Assembly (NCBI RefSeq): GCF_008365315.1
Contig: NZ_CP043506.1
Span: 732,001 to 796,000, forward strand
Length of the DNA: 64,000 nt
DNA from: Acetobacter vaccinii
GTDB taxonomy: Bacteria; Pseudomonadota; Alphaproteobacteria; Acetobacterales; Acetobacteraceae
Direction: 5' to 3'
This document shows positions 33,987-43,654 of the stretch, one piece after another. The notes beneath the pieces are model-generated. The model was not told where the DNA came from. It saw only the letters and a program-made list of their open reading frames with translations, and did not search any database. The position numbers and the translations under genes are program-made. How positions within the stretch are numbered: position 1 is the first letter of the stretch; every line of letters begins with the position of its first letter.

Positions 33987-36596
33987 TTGGCGCGCACAGG
34001 TCCTTCAAAAGCAGGCAGTTACACACCCTCCCCCCAGAAAGGCATGATCCGCCTGCGGCTGGAGGAAGCGGGCGGGCTTGTGCTGTGCGGGCTGGCCTGC
34101 GCGCTGCTGGTGGCATTAGCCACCTATAATCCCGCTGACCCGTCCTTTGACACTGCCACCACCCAGACACCCACCAACCTGCTTGGTGCCACCGGCGCTG
34201 TGCTGGCCGATGGCCTGTTGCAGGGCATTGGCCTGGGTGCGCTGCTGCCTTCCGCCATCCTGACCGCATGGGGCTGGCGCTTTCTCAGTCACCGGCTGAC
34301 AGGGCGCGAGACCTGGGCTGTCTTTGGCATGCGCGCTGTGGCTGTGCTGTGTCTGCTGCCGGTATCGGGGGCGCTGCTGGCGGCCATTCCCCTTCTCTTT
34401 ACAGCCCTGCCAGACATCCATTGGCCAACCGAGGCTGGCATTGGGGGGGGCATTGGCCATTCCATCGCGCAGTTGGCCATTTCTGCTGGCATGGCCGCAA
34501 TCGGCCCGGCTGGAGGCATGGTGCTGTGGCTTATGGGGGGCTTGCTGTTCGTCCTGCTCATGGCGCTGGCTACCGGCCTTGGCCGCCATGAATGGGCGGC
34601 AATCGGGCGTGTGGTGCACATGCTTGTTACACTCCCCGGCAGGCTCGCCCAGCGCTTTGTGCGCTATTATGCAGCCCGTCCCCAGCCCGCTACCGACACG
34701 CCTTCAACCGGCTATGCCGCCCCCACCGGGGCCGACCCCTTTTATGGCAGCACACTACCGTCGGGCAGCCTGTTTGATGATGAGGACGAAGACACACCAC
34801 CTCCTCCGCGCCCCGTCAGCCATGCCCCGGCCCCTGCCGCACCACAGGAAAGTTCCAGCAGCCGCGCCCTTGTGCTGAGCGGCCCTGAACCCACACCTGC
34901 GCCAGCACCTGTCCGCACCCCCGTGCCGCAGGCGGTTGCGGAACATGCTCCCATCGTCACCCCAGCGCCCCCGGTGCAGGACAAACCTGCCCGCAACGGA
35001 CTCCTGGGACGGCTGTTTTCCGGCTCAACCAACCAGGAAGAAGAGACCGCAGCCCGTGCGGCAACTGCCAGCCGCCGGGGTGGGTGGGAACTGCCCTCCC
35101 TGTCCCTTCTGCGTCCGGCCCCGCTACATGGAAACTCCGGCCCATCGCCCGAAGTACTGGATGCCACCGCCCGCCTGCTGGAGCAGGTTCTGGCGGACTA
35201 TGGTGTGCAGGGCAAAATTGTCGGCCGTAGTGCCGGACCTGTAGTAACCCTGTACGAACTGGAACCTGCGGCAGGCATACGCTCGGCCCGTATCATCGGG
35301 TTGGCGGACGACGTTGCCCGCTCCCTGTCCGTGCTGAGCGTGCGTATCGCCACCGTGCCGGGCCGCAGTGTCATGGGGATCGAGGTTCCCAACCACACGC
35401 GTGAAACCGTTTACTTGTCCGAACTGCTCAATCAGCCCACCTGGCGGGAAGACCCCGGCCAGTTGCCCCTGGCACTGGGCAAGGACATTGCCGGGGAACC
35501 TGTTTTTAGCGACCTGGCACGCATGCCCCATCTGCTGGTGGCGGGCACCACGGGCTCCGGTAAGTCCGTGGGGGTGAATGCCATGATCCTCTCGCTGCTT
35601 TATCGGCTGTCGCCGGATGAATGCCGCCTGATCATGATTGATCCCAAGGTGCTGGAACTGTCGATTTATGACGGTATTCCCCACCTGCTGACCCCTGTGG
35701 TGACGGAGCCGCCAAAGGCGGTGAACGCCCTCAAATGGGTTGTGCGGGAAATGGACCGCCGCTACCGCACCATGGCGCATATGCAGGTGCGTAACATTGC
35801 CGGCTATAACGCCCGCGCCGCCGAGGCCCGCGCCGATGGCGAAGTCGTGGTCCGTCGGGTGCAGACAGGGTTTGACCCCGAAACCGGCAACCCGGTGTTT
35901 GAGGAACAGTCCGTTACCCTCGACCCCATGCCCTATATTGTCGTGATCATTGATGAAATGGCCGACCTGATGATGACCGCAGGCAAGGAAATCGACGCCT
36001 GTGTCCAGCGTCTTGCACAAAAAGCGCGTGCTGCGGGCATCCATGTCATTATGGCCACGCAGCGCCCCTCGGTCGATGTGATTACCGGTACCATCAAGGC
36101 CAACTTTCCCACGCGTATTTCCTTCCAGGTCATCAGCAAGTTCGACAGCCGCACCATTCTGGGCGAACAGGGGGCCGAGCAGCTTCTGGGTCAGGGCGAC
36201 ATGCTGTTCATGCAGGGTGGTGGGCGCATTACCCGTGTCCACGGCCCCTTTGTGGCGGATAGCGAGGTGGAACAGGTAGTCGGCTTCCTGAAGGAACAGG
36301 GCGAGCCGATTTATGATGAGGACGTGCTGGCTGACCCGGTGGACGAAAGCGCCCCCTCCGGCAGCAGCAAAGGCAACAGCGGCGGCGACAATGCCGAAGG
36401 CGATATGTATCGCGAGGCCGTGGCTATTGTCACACAGGAAGGCAAGGCCTCCACATCCTTCATCCAGCGCCACCTGTCCATCGGCTACAACCGGGCAGCC
36501 AAACTGATCGAGCAGATGGAAAAAGAGGGCGTCATCAGCCGTGCCGACCATGTCGGCCGCCGCAAGGTGCTTGTCGGCCCCAATAGGGAGGACTAA
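33987..36596 (+). CDS. ftsK: DNA translocase FtsK
   Basis: This protein of about 869 residues has four membrane segments in the first 210 residues (first at about 30-48, VLCGLACALLVALA), a Pro/Ala-rich linker to about 375, and the alpha/beta motor. Walker A (AGTTGSGKSVG) is at about residue 520 and Walker B (YIVVIIDEMADLMM) near 648-661. The C-terminal gamma winged helix (806-869) includes GYNRAAKLIEQMEKEGVISR and reads KOPS sites. It coordinates chromosome segregation with division. The start is uncertain: TTG at 33987 has AGG about 11 bases upstream, and the first ATG (34044) has its AAAGG too close. The stop is followed by rluA-type gene within five bases. Confidence 0.96.
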   Translation: MARTGPSKAGSYTPSPQKGMIRLRLEEAGGLVLCGLACALLVALATYNPADPSFDTATTQTPTNLLGATGAVLADGLLQGIGLGALLPSAILTAWGWRFLSHRLTGRETWAVFGMRAVAVLCLLPVSGALLAAIPLLFTALPDIHWPTEAGIGGGIGHSIAQLAISAGMAAIGPAGGMVLWLMGGLLFVLLMALATGLGRHEWAAIGRVVHMLVTLPGRLAQRFVRYYAARPQPATDTPSTGYAAPTGADPFYGSTLPSGSLFDDEDEDTPPPPRPVSHAPAPAAPQESSSSRALVLSGPEPTPAPAPVRTPVPQAVAEHAPIVTPAPPVQDKPARNGLLGRLFSGSTNQEEETAARAATASRRGGWELPSLSLLRPAPLHGNSGPSPEVLDATARLLEQVLADYGVQGKIVGRSAGPVVTLYELEPAAGIRSARIIGLADDVARSLSVLSVRIATVPGRSVMGIEVPNHTRETVYLSELLNQPTWREDPGQLPLALGKDIAGEPVFSDLARMPHLLVAGTTGSGKSVGVNAMILSLLYRLSPDECRLIMIDPKVLELSIYDGIPHLLTPVVTEPPKAVNALKWVVREMDRRYRTMAHMQVRNIAGYNARAAEARADGEVVVRRVQTGFDPETGNPVFEEQSVTLDPMPYIVVIIDEMADLMMTAGKEIDACVQRLAQKARAAGIHVIMATQRPSVDVITGTIKANFPTRISFQVISKFDSRTILGEQGAEQLLGQGDMLFMQGGGRITRVHGPFVADSEVEQVVGFLKEQGEPIYDEDVLADPVDESAPSGSSKGNSGGDNAEGDMYREAVAIVTQEGKASTSFIQRHLSIGYNRAAKLIEQMEKEGVISRADHVGRRKVLVGPNRED

Positions 36597-36600
36597 CACC

Positions 36601-37263
36601 ATGGCGCTCCTGTCTGTCCCTTCGGTGCTGTACGAAAGCCCCCATGTTGTCATTATCGACAAGCCCGCGGGGCTGCCTGTCCACCCCGGCCCTTCTGGCG
36701 GCCCCAGTGTGGAAGACTGGTTTGGTCTGCTGTCACGCCGCAAGGATGGTCCCTGGCTGGCTCACCGGTTAGATACCGACACATCGGGCTGCCTGGCCAT
36801 TGCCTTGCGCAAGCAGCCGCTTCTGGCTATCCAGCAGGCACTGGCCACCCACACGGCCACCAAAACCTACTGGGCTATTGTCAGCGGTGGTCCGCAGCAA
36901 CCCCAAGGCCGTATTACCCTGCCGTTAGCCAAGGTGAACACGCCGACTGGCTGGCGCATGGTCACCACCGACCCCAAAGGGGCAACGGCTGCCACACGCT
37001 GGACAGTGCTGGGCCGGTCCGACGGGCTGTGCTGGCTGGAACTGGAACTGGAAAGCGGACGCACCCATCAGGCGCGCGTGCACTGTGCTGCCATGGGCTG
37101 GCCCATTCTGGGTGACAGCCTATACGGCAGCCCTCACCCGCAGGGGCTGCACCTGCTGGCCCGGAGCCTCAGCCTGCCACTATCCCCCACCATCAACGCC
37201 ATTGCGCCGCCCCGTGCAGGCATGCGGGCTGCTCTCCAAGCCTGTGGCTGGCAGGAAAAGTAA
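36601..37263 (+). CDS. RluA-family pseudouridine synthase
   Basis: This 220-residue enzyme isomerises uridine in rRNA or tRNA. It has the RluA motif WLAHRLDTDTSGCLAIAL, in which the Asp after HRL is catalytic, plus SGRTHQARVHCAAMGWPILG near the end. It is short and has no S4 domain, and which RNA is modified cannot be told. The ribosome binding site GGAGG overlaps the ftsK end, and the ATG is four bases after the ftsK stop, so the two are coupled. Confidence 0.88.
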   Translation: MALLSVPSVLYESPHVVIIDKPAGLPVHPGPSGGPSVEDWFGLLSRRKDGPWLAHRLDTDTSGCLAIALRKQPLLAIQQALATHTATKTYWAIVSGGPQQPQGRITLPLAKVNTPTGWRMVTTDPKGATAATRWTVLGRSDGLCWLELELESGRTHQARVHCAAMGWPILGDSLYGSPHPQGLHLLARSLSLPLSPTINAIAPPRAGMRAALQACGWQEK

Positions 37264-37458
37264 TCCCTTAACCGCTGGTTTTGTCCCGCCTTCACCCAGC
37301 TTACTGGGTACCCTCTGTCGGAAGCTGGATTTACCAGAGCTATTTTGGCTCCGGTAGTTTTCAAGGACGAGCAGGTCCATGGCTCCCTTAAGGGCGCGTT
37401 ACGACGATAGGCTCTGGTTTCCTGCTACGGGGAAAACGATGCTGCGTGATTGTTTATT

Positions 37459-37500
37459 CAGGGCTCTGCCCTGAAACCCGGAAGGGACCAGAGGCCCCTT
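37459..37500. repeat. Palindromic element between convergent genes
   Basis: CAGGGC-TCT-GCCCTG (37459-37473) is a perfect stem, followed by GAAGGG...GGCCCCTT (37481-37500), a second imperfect stem. The pair lies between the rluA-type stop and the glycosyltransferase stop, so it may act as a bidirectional terminator. From general knowledge, intergenic palindromes of this build occur as dispersed elements in Acetobacteraceae genomes. Copy number cannot be counted here. The rest of 37264-37540 shows no gene. Confidence 0.5.
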
Positions 37501-37540
37501 CACCCCGATTCCTATAGGGTGATCTGTCCGGTCCGTAGGA

Positions 37541-38710
37541 TCAGTCCTGAAAAAGATTGCGCCCTGGCCAGGCCCGCACGACATCCGCCTGCAACAAGCC
37601 CCGGCGCGCGCGCAGGTCACGACTATCAAACTGACGGGCACGCTCAAGGCCAGCCTGAGCATAGCTTTCCCGCAATGGGGCATCGCACATCAGCCGTTCA
37701 AGCTGGGCGGCCAGTTCCACCGGGTCATCGGGGTCAACATACACCGCAGCAGGACCGGCGACATAGGGCAGCCCGCCATTGCGCGTCGTGACCAATGCAG
37801 CCCCGCTGCCCATGCCCTCCAATGCTACCGTACCAAAAGGCTCGGCCCAGCGACTGGGCACAACAAGGATAGCCGCCTTGCTCATGGCCTGAAGCACCGC
37901 TGCGTGCGGCTGATAACCCTGCACATCCACCCCCGCTGCCCGCGCCTTGGGCAGCAGGTTGTTCAGAAAGGGAGTCTGGGGCGAATCGTACCCGAACCTG
38001 TCCGCCCCCATCATCACAGCCCGCCATTGCGGATAACGGGGCAACAGTAGGCCGCAGGCCGCCACGTAGGAATCCACCCCTTTGTCGGCCACAATGCGCC
38101 CAGCATATAACAGCACGGGGGCACGCTCTGTCAGCGGCGTTGGGGGCGGCATCTGCGAAAAATCGAGACTGTTATGCAGCACCGTCACACACGCCTGCGT
38201 GCCTTGGCTGACAAAGCGTTCCCGTATCCATTCCGACACGGCCACAACCGCCACACAACGGGCCAGTTTTGTCCGCTCAGCCGCAGTACGGGCCCGCCGC
38301 ATGCCACAGGGGTCATTATGCAGCACCAGCACCATGGGTAGGTTGGGAAAAACCTTGTGCAGGGCAAGGACCAAGTCCGGTCGGTTATGCACTTCCACCA
38401 GATCGGGGCCTAGCTGATTGATAAGCTGGCACACCCCTTTGGCGTATGCTGCTCTGGCCCCAAGGAGCGAAAACACCTTGGGAACTGGCCTGAACGGCAC
38501 ATCATCAAACACCGGGCCTGTTGGCATGGCCCCCACCACCGTTTCCCCCGGCAGCGCCATGCGGCGCACAAGCAGGGAAATGGCGCCCGCCCCGGTAAAG
38601 GCGAAACGCTCCTTCATCGGCAGGACTGTCAGAACACGCGGGGCTACGCCCGTACTGGTAGCACTGGCGAGATCGGCGATACTGGCCACGCCGTCAGGGA
38701 ATGGTTTCAT
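37541..38710 (-). CDS. Glycosyltransferase family 4-type protein
   Basis: This protein of 389 residues has a GT-B fold pattern: an N-terminal acceptor domain, then LLYAGRIVADKGVDSYVAAC at about residue 200, and the donor-site region VVPSRWAEPFGTVALEGMGS with the EPFG...E nucleotide-sugar motif. The product is unknown, possibly LPS or exopolysaccharide. The start at 38710 (MKPFPDG) overlaps the end of the GST gene by 17 bases, so the two genes are coupled. Confidence 0.85.
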   Translation of the reverse strand: MKPFPDGVASIADLASATSTGVAPRVLTVLPMKERFAFTGAGAISLLVRRMALPGETVVGAMPTGPVFDDVPFRPVPKVFSLLGARAAYAKGVCQLINQLGPDLVEVHNRPDLVLALHKVFPNLPMVLVLHNDPCGMRRARTAAERTKLARCVAVVAVSEWIRERFVSQGTQACVTVLHNSLDFSQMPPPTPLTERAPVLLYAGRIVADKGVDSYVAACGLLLPRYPQWRAVMMGADRFGYDSPQTPFLNNLLPKARAAGVDVQGYQPHAAVLQAMSKAAILVVPSRWAEPFGTVALEGMGSGAALVTTRNGGLPYVAGPAAVYVDPDDPVELAAQLERLMCDAPLRESYAQAGLERARQFDSRDLRARRGLLQADVVRAWPGRNLFQD

Positions 38711-39365
38711 ACATATCCAACTGCCAGCCCTGCGGTTCGCGGCTGGCCTCGTCCGCCCATTCACGCATCAAGGGGTGGTTCCGCACGGCCTGCATATAAG
38801 CCTGCGATTCCTCTGACAGGCCCGGCACCGCGTAGGACAGAAAGCGGCTGACGACGGGGGCAAACATGGCATCCGCATTGCCAAAAGCAGCCCCAAACAG
38901 ATACGGACCTTCCTGCGCGTACTGGCGGCGCTGCTCGGTCCAGAGTGTGTTGATGCGGGCAATATCAGCCAACGCAGCCTCATCCAGCCCGGCCGCAAGG
39001 GGGCGGGCTTCCCGACCGAGGTTCATGGGCAGGGCCGAGCGAACACCACGGAAGCCTGAATGCATTTCCGCAGCAATGGACCGCGCCCGAGCCCGCTCAC
39101 AGCGGTCGGACGGCCAGAGGCCGGGGGCAAACTCCGCACAGTATTCCGCAATGGAGAGGGAGTCCCACACCACAGCACCCTCATGCTCCAGATACGGGAC
39201 ACAGCCATTGGGGGACAGCGCCTTGATTTCAACCGTCTTGCCCCCACCGGCAAGGCGCAGAGCCTCGACCCGCACAGCCAGCCCGGCCAGACGCACACAC
39301 AGCCAGCCCCGCAGGGACCAGGAGGAATACCGCCGTGTTCCTATGACAAGACGCCCGTCAACCAT
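38694..39365 (-). CDS. Glutathione S-transferase family protein
   Basis: This protein of 223 residues has a thioredoxin-like N-domain (about 1-80, TRRYSSWSLRGWLCVRLAG, then SPNGCVPYLEHEGAVVWDSL) and an all-helical C-domain. The substrate is unknown. The start ATG at 39365 lies inside the 3' end of mnmA (8-base overlap), with GAGG about 12 bases upstream. It lies in the same direction as mnmA and the ferredoxin, and there is no functional clue from the neighbours. Confidence 0.85.
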   Translation of the reverse strand: MVDGRLVIGTRRYSSWSLRGWLCVRLAGLAVRVEALRLAGGGKTVEIKALSPNGCVPYLEHEGAVVWDSLSIAEYCAEFAPGLWPSDRCERARARSIAAEMHSGFRGVRSALPMNLGREARPLAAGLDEAALADIARINTLWTEQRRQYAQEGPYLFGAAFGNADAMFAPVVSRFLSYAVPGLSEESQAYMQAVRNHPLMREWADEASREPQGWQLDMYETIP

Positions 39366-40464
39366 GTGCCATTGTTTCCTCTTGTTCCTGCACGGGCAAC
39401 TCCGTGCGGCAGATAAATCCGCCCCCCAGAATACGACTGCCCTGATAAAAAACACAGGCCTGTCCAGGGGCGGGCATGGCAGGTTCGCTCAGAAACACAG
39501 CAGCCCCTTCGGGCGTGGGGACAACCCGTGCGGGCCGTGGCTCTTCCCGCGCTCGCATCTGCACCCGGCATTCCAGCCCTTCGGGCGGGGCATCCACCAG
39601 CCAGTTGACATCCCGCACCGCCAGAGTGCTGACAAATGCCTGCGCGCGCGGACCAATGATGACCCTCCGCCGCCCAGGTTCCACCCCAACAACCATCTGG
39701 CGCTCACCCTGCAGGCGGGCTGCATTGCCCAGCCGCTTGCTCTGCCCGACGGTAAACCGCATGACACCTTCATGCTGGCCGACAACGCGGCCGTTCTGGT
39801 CCACAATGTCACCCGGGCCTGCCATTTCAGGGTGCTTGCGCTCAACCAGATCGACATAAGACCCGTCACTGACAAAACACAGGTCCTGACTGTCGGGCTT
39901 GCCTGCCACCACCAGCCCATAGCGCTCAGCCTCGCGGCGGACACTGGCCTTGTCGGGCATGTCACCCAGAGGAAAGCGCAGAAAATCAAGCTGCGCGCGC
40001 GTCGTGGCAAACAGGAACCAGCTCTGATCGCGCGAGGCATCGACCGGCCGATGCAGTTCCGCCCCCTGTGGGCCTTCCACCCGGCGCACATAATGGCCCG
40101 TGGCCATGGCCCCGGCCCCAATGTCGCGCGCAAGGCCGAGCAGGTCGGTAAATTTCACGCCCTGATTGCAGGCGACACACGGCACAGGGGTTTCCCCCGC
40201 CGCATAGGCATCGGCAAAGCGGTCGATGACGCTGTCCTGAAAGCGCTGTTCCGCATCAATCACATAGTGGGGAAAGCCCAGCCGGTCGGCCACAGCACGG
40301 GCGTCACGGATATCCTGCCCCGCGCAGCAGGCCCCCTTTTTGGCGGCACCGCGCGCGTCATACAGTTGCAGGGTAGCGCCCACGACCTCGTGGCCTTCTT
40401 CCATGAGACGCGCGGCCACCACGGAACTGTCCACCCCGCCGGACATGGCGACAAGAATACGCAT
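39358..40464 (-). CDS. mnmA: tRNA 2-thiouridine synthase MnmA
   Basis: This 368-residue enzyme makes s2U34 in tRNA-Lys, Glu and Gln, with sulfur from a cysteine desulfurase. The PP-loop SGGVDSS is at residues 8-14. The catalytic Cys99 (VPCVACNQGVKF) and Cys196 (DSQDLCFVSDG) are in place, and the GHYVRR region matches. The start has GGAAGG nine bases upstream. Two cysteine desulfurases and a ferredoxin lie just upstream in the same direction, a logical sulfur-relay grouping. Confidence 0.95.
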   Translation of the reverse strand: MRILVAMSGGVDSSVVAARLMEEGHEVVGATLQLYDARGAAKKGACCAGQDIRDARAVADRLGFPHYVIDAEQRFQDSVIDRFADAYAAGETPVPCVACNQGVKFTDLLGLARDIGAGAMATGHYVRRVEGPQGAELHRPVDASRDQSWFLFATTRAQLDFLRFPLGDMPDKASVRREAERYGLVVAGKPDSQDLCFVSDGSYVDLVERKHPEMAGPGDIVDQNGRVVGQHEGVMRFTVGQSKRLGNAARLQGERQMVVGVEPGRRRVIIGPRAQAFVSTLAVRDVNWLVDAPPEGLECRVQMRAREEPRPARVVPTPEGAAVFLSEPAMPAPGQACVFYQGSRILGGGFICRTELPVQEQEETMAHG

Positions 40465-40494
40465 GGGCGGCTACCTTCCTGCTCTAACGCTGTG

Positions 40495-40809
40495 TCAGGC
40501 CTTGCGCGGCAGACGCACCACAAGGCCGTCAAGCGCATCGGTCATCACAATCTGGCACCCCAGGCGGGATGTCTTTTCCAGCCCGAAGGCCAGGTCCAGC
40601 ATATCTTCTTCATCATCGGTCGGGGTGCCCAGCCGGTCGGCCCAGGCCGGGTCCACCACCACATGGCAGGTTGCGCAGGCCAGCGAACCTTCGCACGCGC
40701 CTTCGATATCAATATCGTGCTTATGCGCGATTTCCAGTACCGACAGCCCGACCGGGGCATCCACTGTGCGTTCCGTTCCGTCCTGTTCAACAAACGTCAT
40801 CTGGGGCAT
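40495..40809 (-). CDS. [2Fe-2S] ferredoxin, adrenodoxin type
   Basis: This 104-residue electron carrier has ligands Cys39, Cys45, Cys48 and Cys85 in the CX5CX2C...C pattern ([15 protein letters not shown], then SRLGCQIV). This is the ISC/adrenodoxin type used in Fe-S cluster assembly, often called Fdx. Beside the two cysteine desulfurases a role in cluster biogenesis is likely. The ATG at 40809 has AGGATGG about six bases upstream. An earlier frame extension has no coding look. Confidence 0.9.
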   Translation of the reverse strand: MPQMTFVEQDGTERTVDAPVGLSVLEIAHKHDIDIEGACEGSLACATCHVVVDPAWADRLGTPTDDEEDMLDLAFGLEKTSRLGCQIVMTDALDGLVVRLPRKA

Positions 40810-40865
40810 TGGTTTCCATCCTGCCAAAGAAAAGACCCGGTCACGGCCGCACACTCAGGCCGCTG

Positions 40866-42044
40866 TTACCGTGGCGGTTGCGGCTGGTCCGCCGCCCGCG
40901 CCCGCTGGACAGCCTGTGCCAGACCCTCCGCCGCGCGCTCCGCATCGGCGGCTGAGGTAAAACGTCCGGGGGACAGACGCAAGCTTCTTCCTGCCTCGTC
41001 CATGCTCAACCCCATCGCACGCAGCACGTAGGAAGGCTCCAGCACGGCGGATGAACAGGCCGAACCCAAGGACACCTCCACCCCCGACAGATGCCCCACG
41101 ACATCGGTTGCCTGCACACCCGCAGGCAGGCGCAGGCTGATAATACCGGGCAGGCGCGGGGCTTCGGTCGCATTGACACAGCAGCCCGGCAACACCGCAG
41201 CCAGCCTGTCCAGCAGCACGGCCTGCACATGGGCCAGATGTGCCCGGTCCTGCGCCAGCTCCGCACGGGCCACACGGCAGGCGGCCCCAAACCCGGCCAG
41301 CAGAAAGCCCGGCAATGTGCCAGAACGGAAACCACGCTCCTGCCCCCCGCCGGAAAACAGCGGTTGCAGGCGCACGCGCGGGTTGCGCCGCACGTACAGC
41401 GCGCCCACCCCTTTGGGGCCATACAGCTTGTGGGCAGAAATGGACCCCAGGGCCAGCTTCATGGTCCTGACATCCACCTCAACCTTGCCAGCGGCCTGGG
41501 CCATGTCAGAGTGGAGTAAAGCCCCTGCTTCCTGCACAAGCCCACCCAGCAGGGGCATGTCCTGCAAGACACCTGTTTCATTATTGGCCGTGCAAATGGA
41601 CACCAGAGCCGTCGGTGTTGCTAGCGCATTGGCCAGCACTTCTGGCGCAAGGCGACCGTCAGGCTGTACCGGCAAAATAACAGGCTCAAACCCCTCCGCC
41701 CCAAGGTCGGACACACTTTGCAGCACGCATTTATGCTCGGTCGCCAGAGTAATGACCCGCCTGCGCACGCTGCCCATGGACGCCAGATGCCGCGCTGCCC
41801 CCTTGATGGCCAGATTGTTCGACTCGGTTGCGCCGGATGTAAAAATGATCTCACGAGTATCCGCACCAATCAGCGCGGCCACATCGGCCCGGGCCTGTTC
41901 CACCATCTGCGCCGCAGCCCGACCCGAGGCATGCGTGGTGCTATGAGGGTTTGCGTTTTCCTGTTCCAGCGCGTCCAGCAGGGCTTTGCGCGCACGCGGG
42001 TCGCAGGGGGTGGTGGCGGCGTGGTCGAAATACAATGCTGTCAT
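40866..42044 (-). CDS. Cysteine desulfurase (IscS/NifS-like), copy 1
   Basis: This 392-residue PLP enzyme takes sulfur from cysteine for Fe-S clusters and thio-tRNA. The PLP Lys206 is in SAHKLYGPKG and the active Cys330 in GSACSSAVLEPSYVLRAMG, which matches the IscS-type loop. It begins YFDHAATTPCDPRA. AGGGGGCATATCC precedes the ATG at 42044, 12 bases after the upstream desulfurase stop. It is probably the main IscS. No iscU, iscA or sufBCD lies in the window. Confidence 0.92.
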   Translation of the reverse strand: MTALYFDHAATTPCDPRARKALLDALEQENANPHSTTHASGRAAAQMVEQARADVAALIGADTREIIFTSGATESNNLAIKGAARHLASMGSVRRRVITLATEHKCVLQSVSDLGAEGFEPVILPVQPDGRLAPEVLANALATPTALVSICTANNETGVLQDMPLLGGLVQEAGALLHSDMAQAAGKVEVDVRTMKLALGSISAHKLYGPKGVGALYVRRNPRVRLQPLFSGGGQERGFRSGTLPGFLLAGFGAACRVARAELAQDRAHLAHVQAVLLDRLAAVLPGCCVNATEAPRLPGIISLRLPAGVQATDVVGHLSGVEVSLGSACSSAVLEPSYVLRAMGLSMDEAGRSLRLSPGRFTSAADAERAAEGLAQAVQRARAADQPQPPR

Positions 42045-42055
42045 GGATATGCCCC

Positions 42056-43201
42056 CTACACCAAAGCCGCCGGTGCTGGGGCGGCAGCCAACCGGGCGTA
42101 AGCCTGTATAAAGTGCTGCACATCCGCCTCGGTGACATTCCAAGGCAGAGAGACGCGAATGGCCTGCCCTGCCAGCGGGCCAAGCCCCATGGCATCCAGC
42201 ACATGGGAAAACGCAACCTTGCCAGAAGAACAGGCCGACCCGGCAGACACGCACAACCCGTCCAGATCAAGCCGCATCAACTGCCCCTGTGCCCCGCGCC
42301 CCGGCAGGGCAAGGCAACTGGTGTTGGCCAAGCGGGGGGCCTGCCCACCACAAACAACCGCCCCATGAGCGGTGGCGGCCTGCTCCAACTGGTCACGCAG
42401 CGGGGCACTCGTACCCGGCTGGGCCAGCGACTCCGCCAGTGCGGCGGCAAGCCCCGCAATGGCAGGCAGCGCCTGTGTGCCACCACGCCGCCCCTGCTCC
42501 TGCCCGCCGCCTTCAAAAACAGGTGTCAGACGGGCTGGTGCAGGCCCGCGCAGCAGCAAGGCCCCTGCCCCCTTGGGGCCACCCATCTTGTGGCCAGAAC
42601 ACGCCAGACTGTCGAAACCCTGATCCTCCACCGCAAGCGCCATACGCCCTGCGGCCTGCACGGCATCAACATGCAAATGGGCACCATGGCGCTGACACAG
42701 CCGGACAATTTCCGCCATGGGGTGCAAGACCCCAGTCTCGTTATTGGCCAGCATCAGGCACACAAAGGCCGGGGAAGCATCGGGCTGGGCCAGTGCCTGT
42801 TCCAGCAGGTCCAGTCGAACCTGTCCGTTGGCGTCAACCTCCAGCCATTCCGTAGCCGCACCGGCTGGCATGCCCTTACGTACGGCGTCGTGCTCGGTCC
42901 GCCCGACAAGGAAGCGCCGCCCAGCCCCAAGCCCCTGCATGGCCAGCACATTGGCCTCCGTCCCGCCTGATGTGAACACGCAGTTGAGGGGGGCCACGCC
43001 CAGTGCCTGTGCGACCGTACCCCGGGCCTCCTCCAGCAGCGCACGGGCCGCGCGCCCTGCGGCATGCACGGAGGACGGATTACCCACAAGGCGGGCCGCA
43101 TCCACCATGGCCTGCGCCGCACCGGGGCGCAGCGGTTCGGTCGCATTGGCGTCAAGATAGACCACGCCACGCGGGGTAGAGGGGGACATGGAAACAGTCA
43201 T
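42056..43201 (-). CDS. Cysteine desulfurase-like PLP protein, copy 2
   Basis: This 381-residue homologue begins YLDANATEPLRP. The PLP Lys205 is in SGHKMGGPKGAGAL and the active-site Cys324 in GSACSSGKVAFSHVL. All catalytic residues appear present but the sequence differs clearly from copy 1, so it is a diverged paralogue rather than a fresh duplicate. It may have a NifS-like or dedicated role. The start is ATG 43201 or 43189, and AGGATG lies about 11 bases before 43201. Confidence 0.9.
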   Translation of the reverse strand: MTVSMSPSTPRGVVYLDANATEPLRPGAAQAMVDAARLVGNPSSVHAAGRAARALLEEARGTVAQALGVAPLNCVFTSGGTEANVLAMQGLGAGRRFLVGRTEHDAVRKGMPAGAATEWLEVDANGQVRLDLLEQALAQPDASPAFVCLMLANNETGVLHPMAEIVRLCQRHGAHLHVDAVQAAGRMALAVEDQGFDSLACSGHKMGGPKGAGALLLRGPAPARLTPVFEGGGQEQGRRGGTQALPAIAGLAAALAESLAQPGTSAPLRDQLEQAATAHGAVVCGGQAPRLANTSCLALPGRGAQGQLMRLDLDGLCVSAGSACSSGKVAFSHVLDAMGLGPLAGQAIRVSLPWNVTEADVQHFIQAYARLAAAPAPAALV

Positions 43202-43654
43202 GGGCAGGATCATCCTGTAGCCATAGCGGTGGCGGGAACCCTTCTGTCTGGGGTGCAGGCCTGCCATCATAACGATTTATGTGGAAATCCGGGGCGCACA
43301 GCCGCTATAGAGTGCCACATGGTCAGCGCCACAGGGCATTTTGCAACCGGACAGTCAGGCAGACAGCACCCCGGCCCATCAGCGGCAGCGGGAGCATCGG
43401 GTCTGATTATGCCCGTCTTGCGTATGACGTCAACGCCGGAATGGTCTTGTCACCCTTTCACCACCCCGGCTGTGACACCATATGCCTGACTGGCCGCCAC
43501 GGTTCTGGCAGGCCAGACAGTACTGACCAACGTTCCCGCGGGTTACGGCCCGCGTGTTCCAGCCCGGGCGTGGCATCGTCCCCCGCTGGAACAGTCATAA
43601 AACCAGGAAGCGTCATGCCCACGGACGCCTTACCCATGATCAAGCGGAACCTAC
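43202..43654. other. Divergent promoter region with a leader-type ORF
   Basis: About 453 bases between the desulfurase and hydrolase genes. A 22-codon frame starts at 43615 (ATG with AGGAAGCG four bases upstream) and stops at 43683. It overlaps the hydrolase start at 43655 out of frame, so it could be a leader peptide coupling translation. I see no other gene and no repeated element. Confidence 0.35.
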
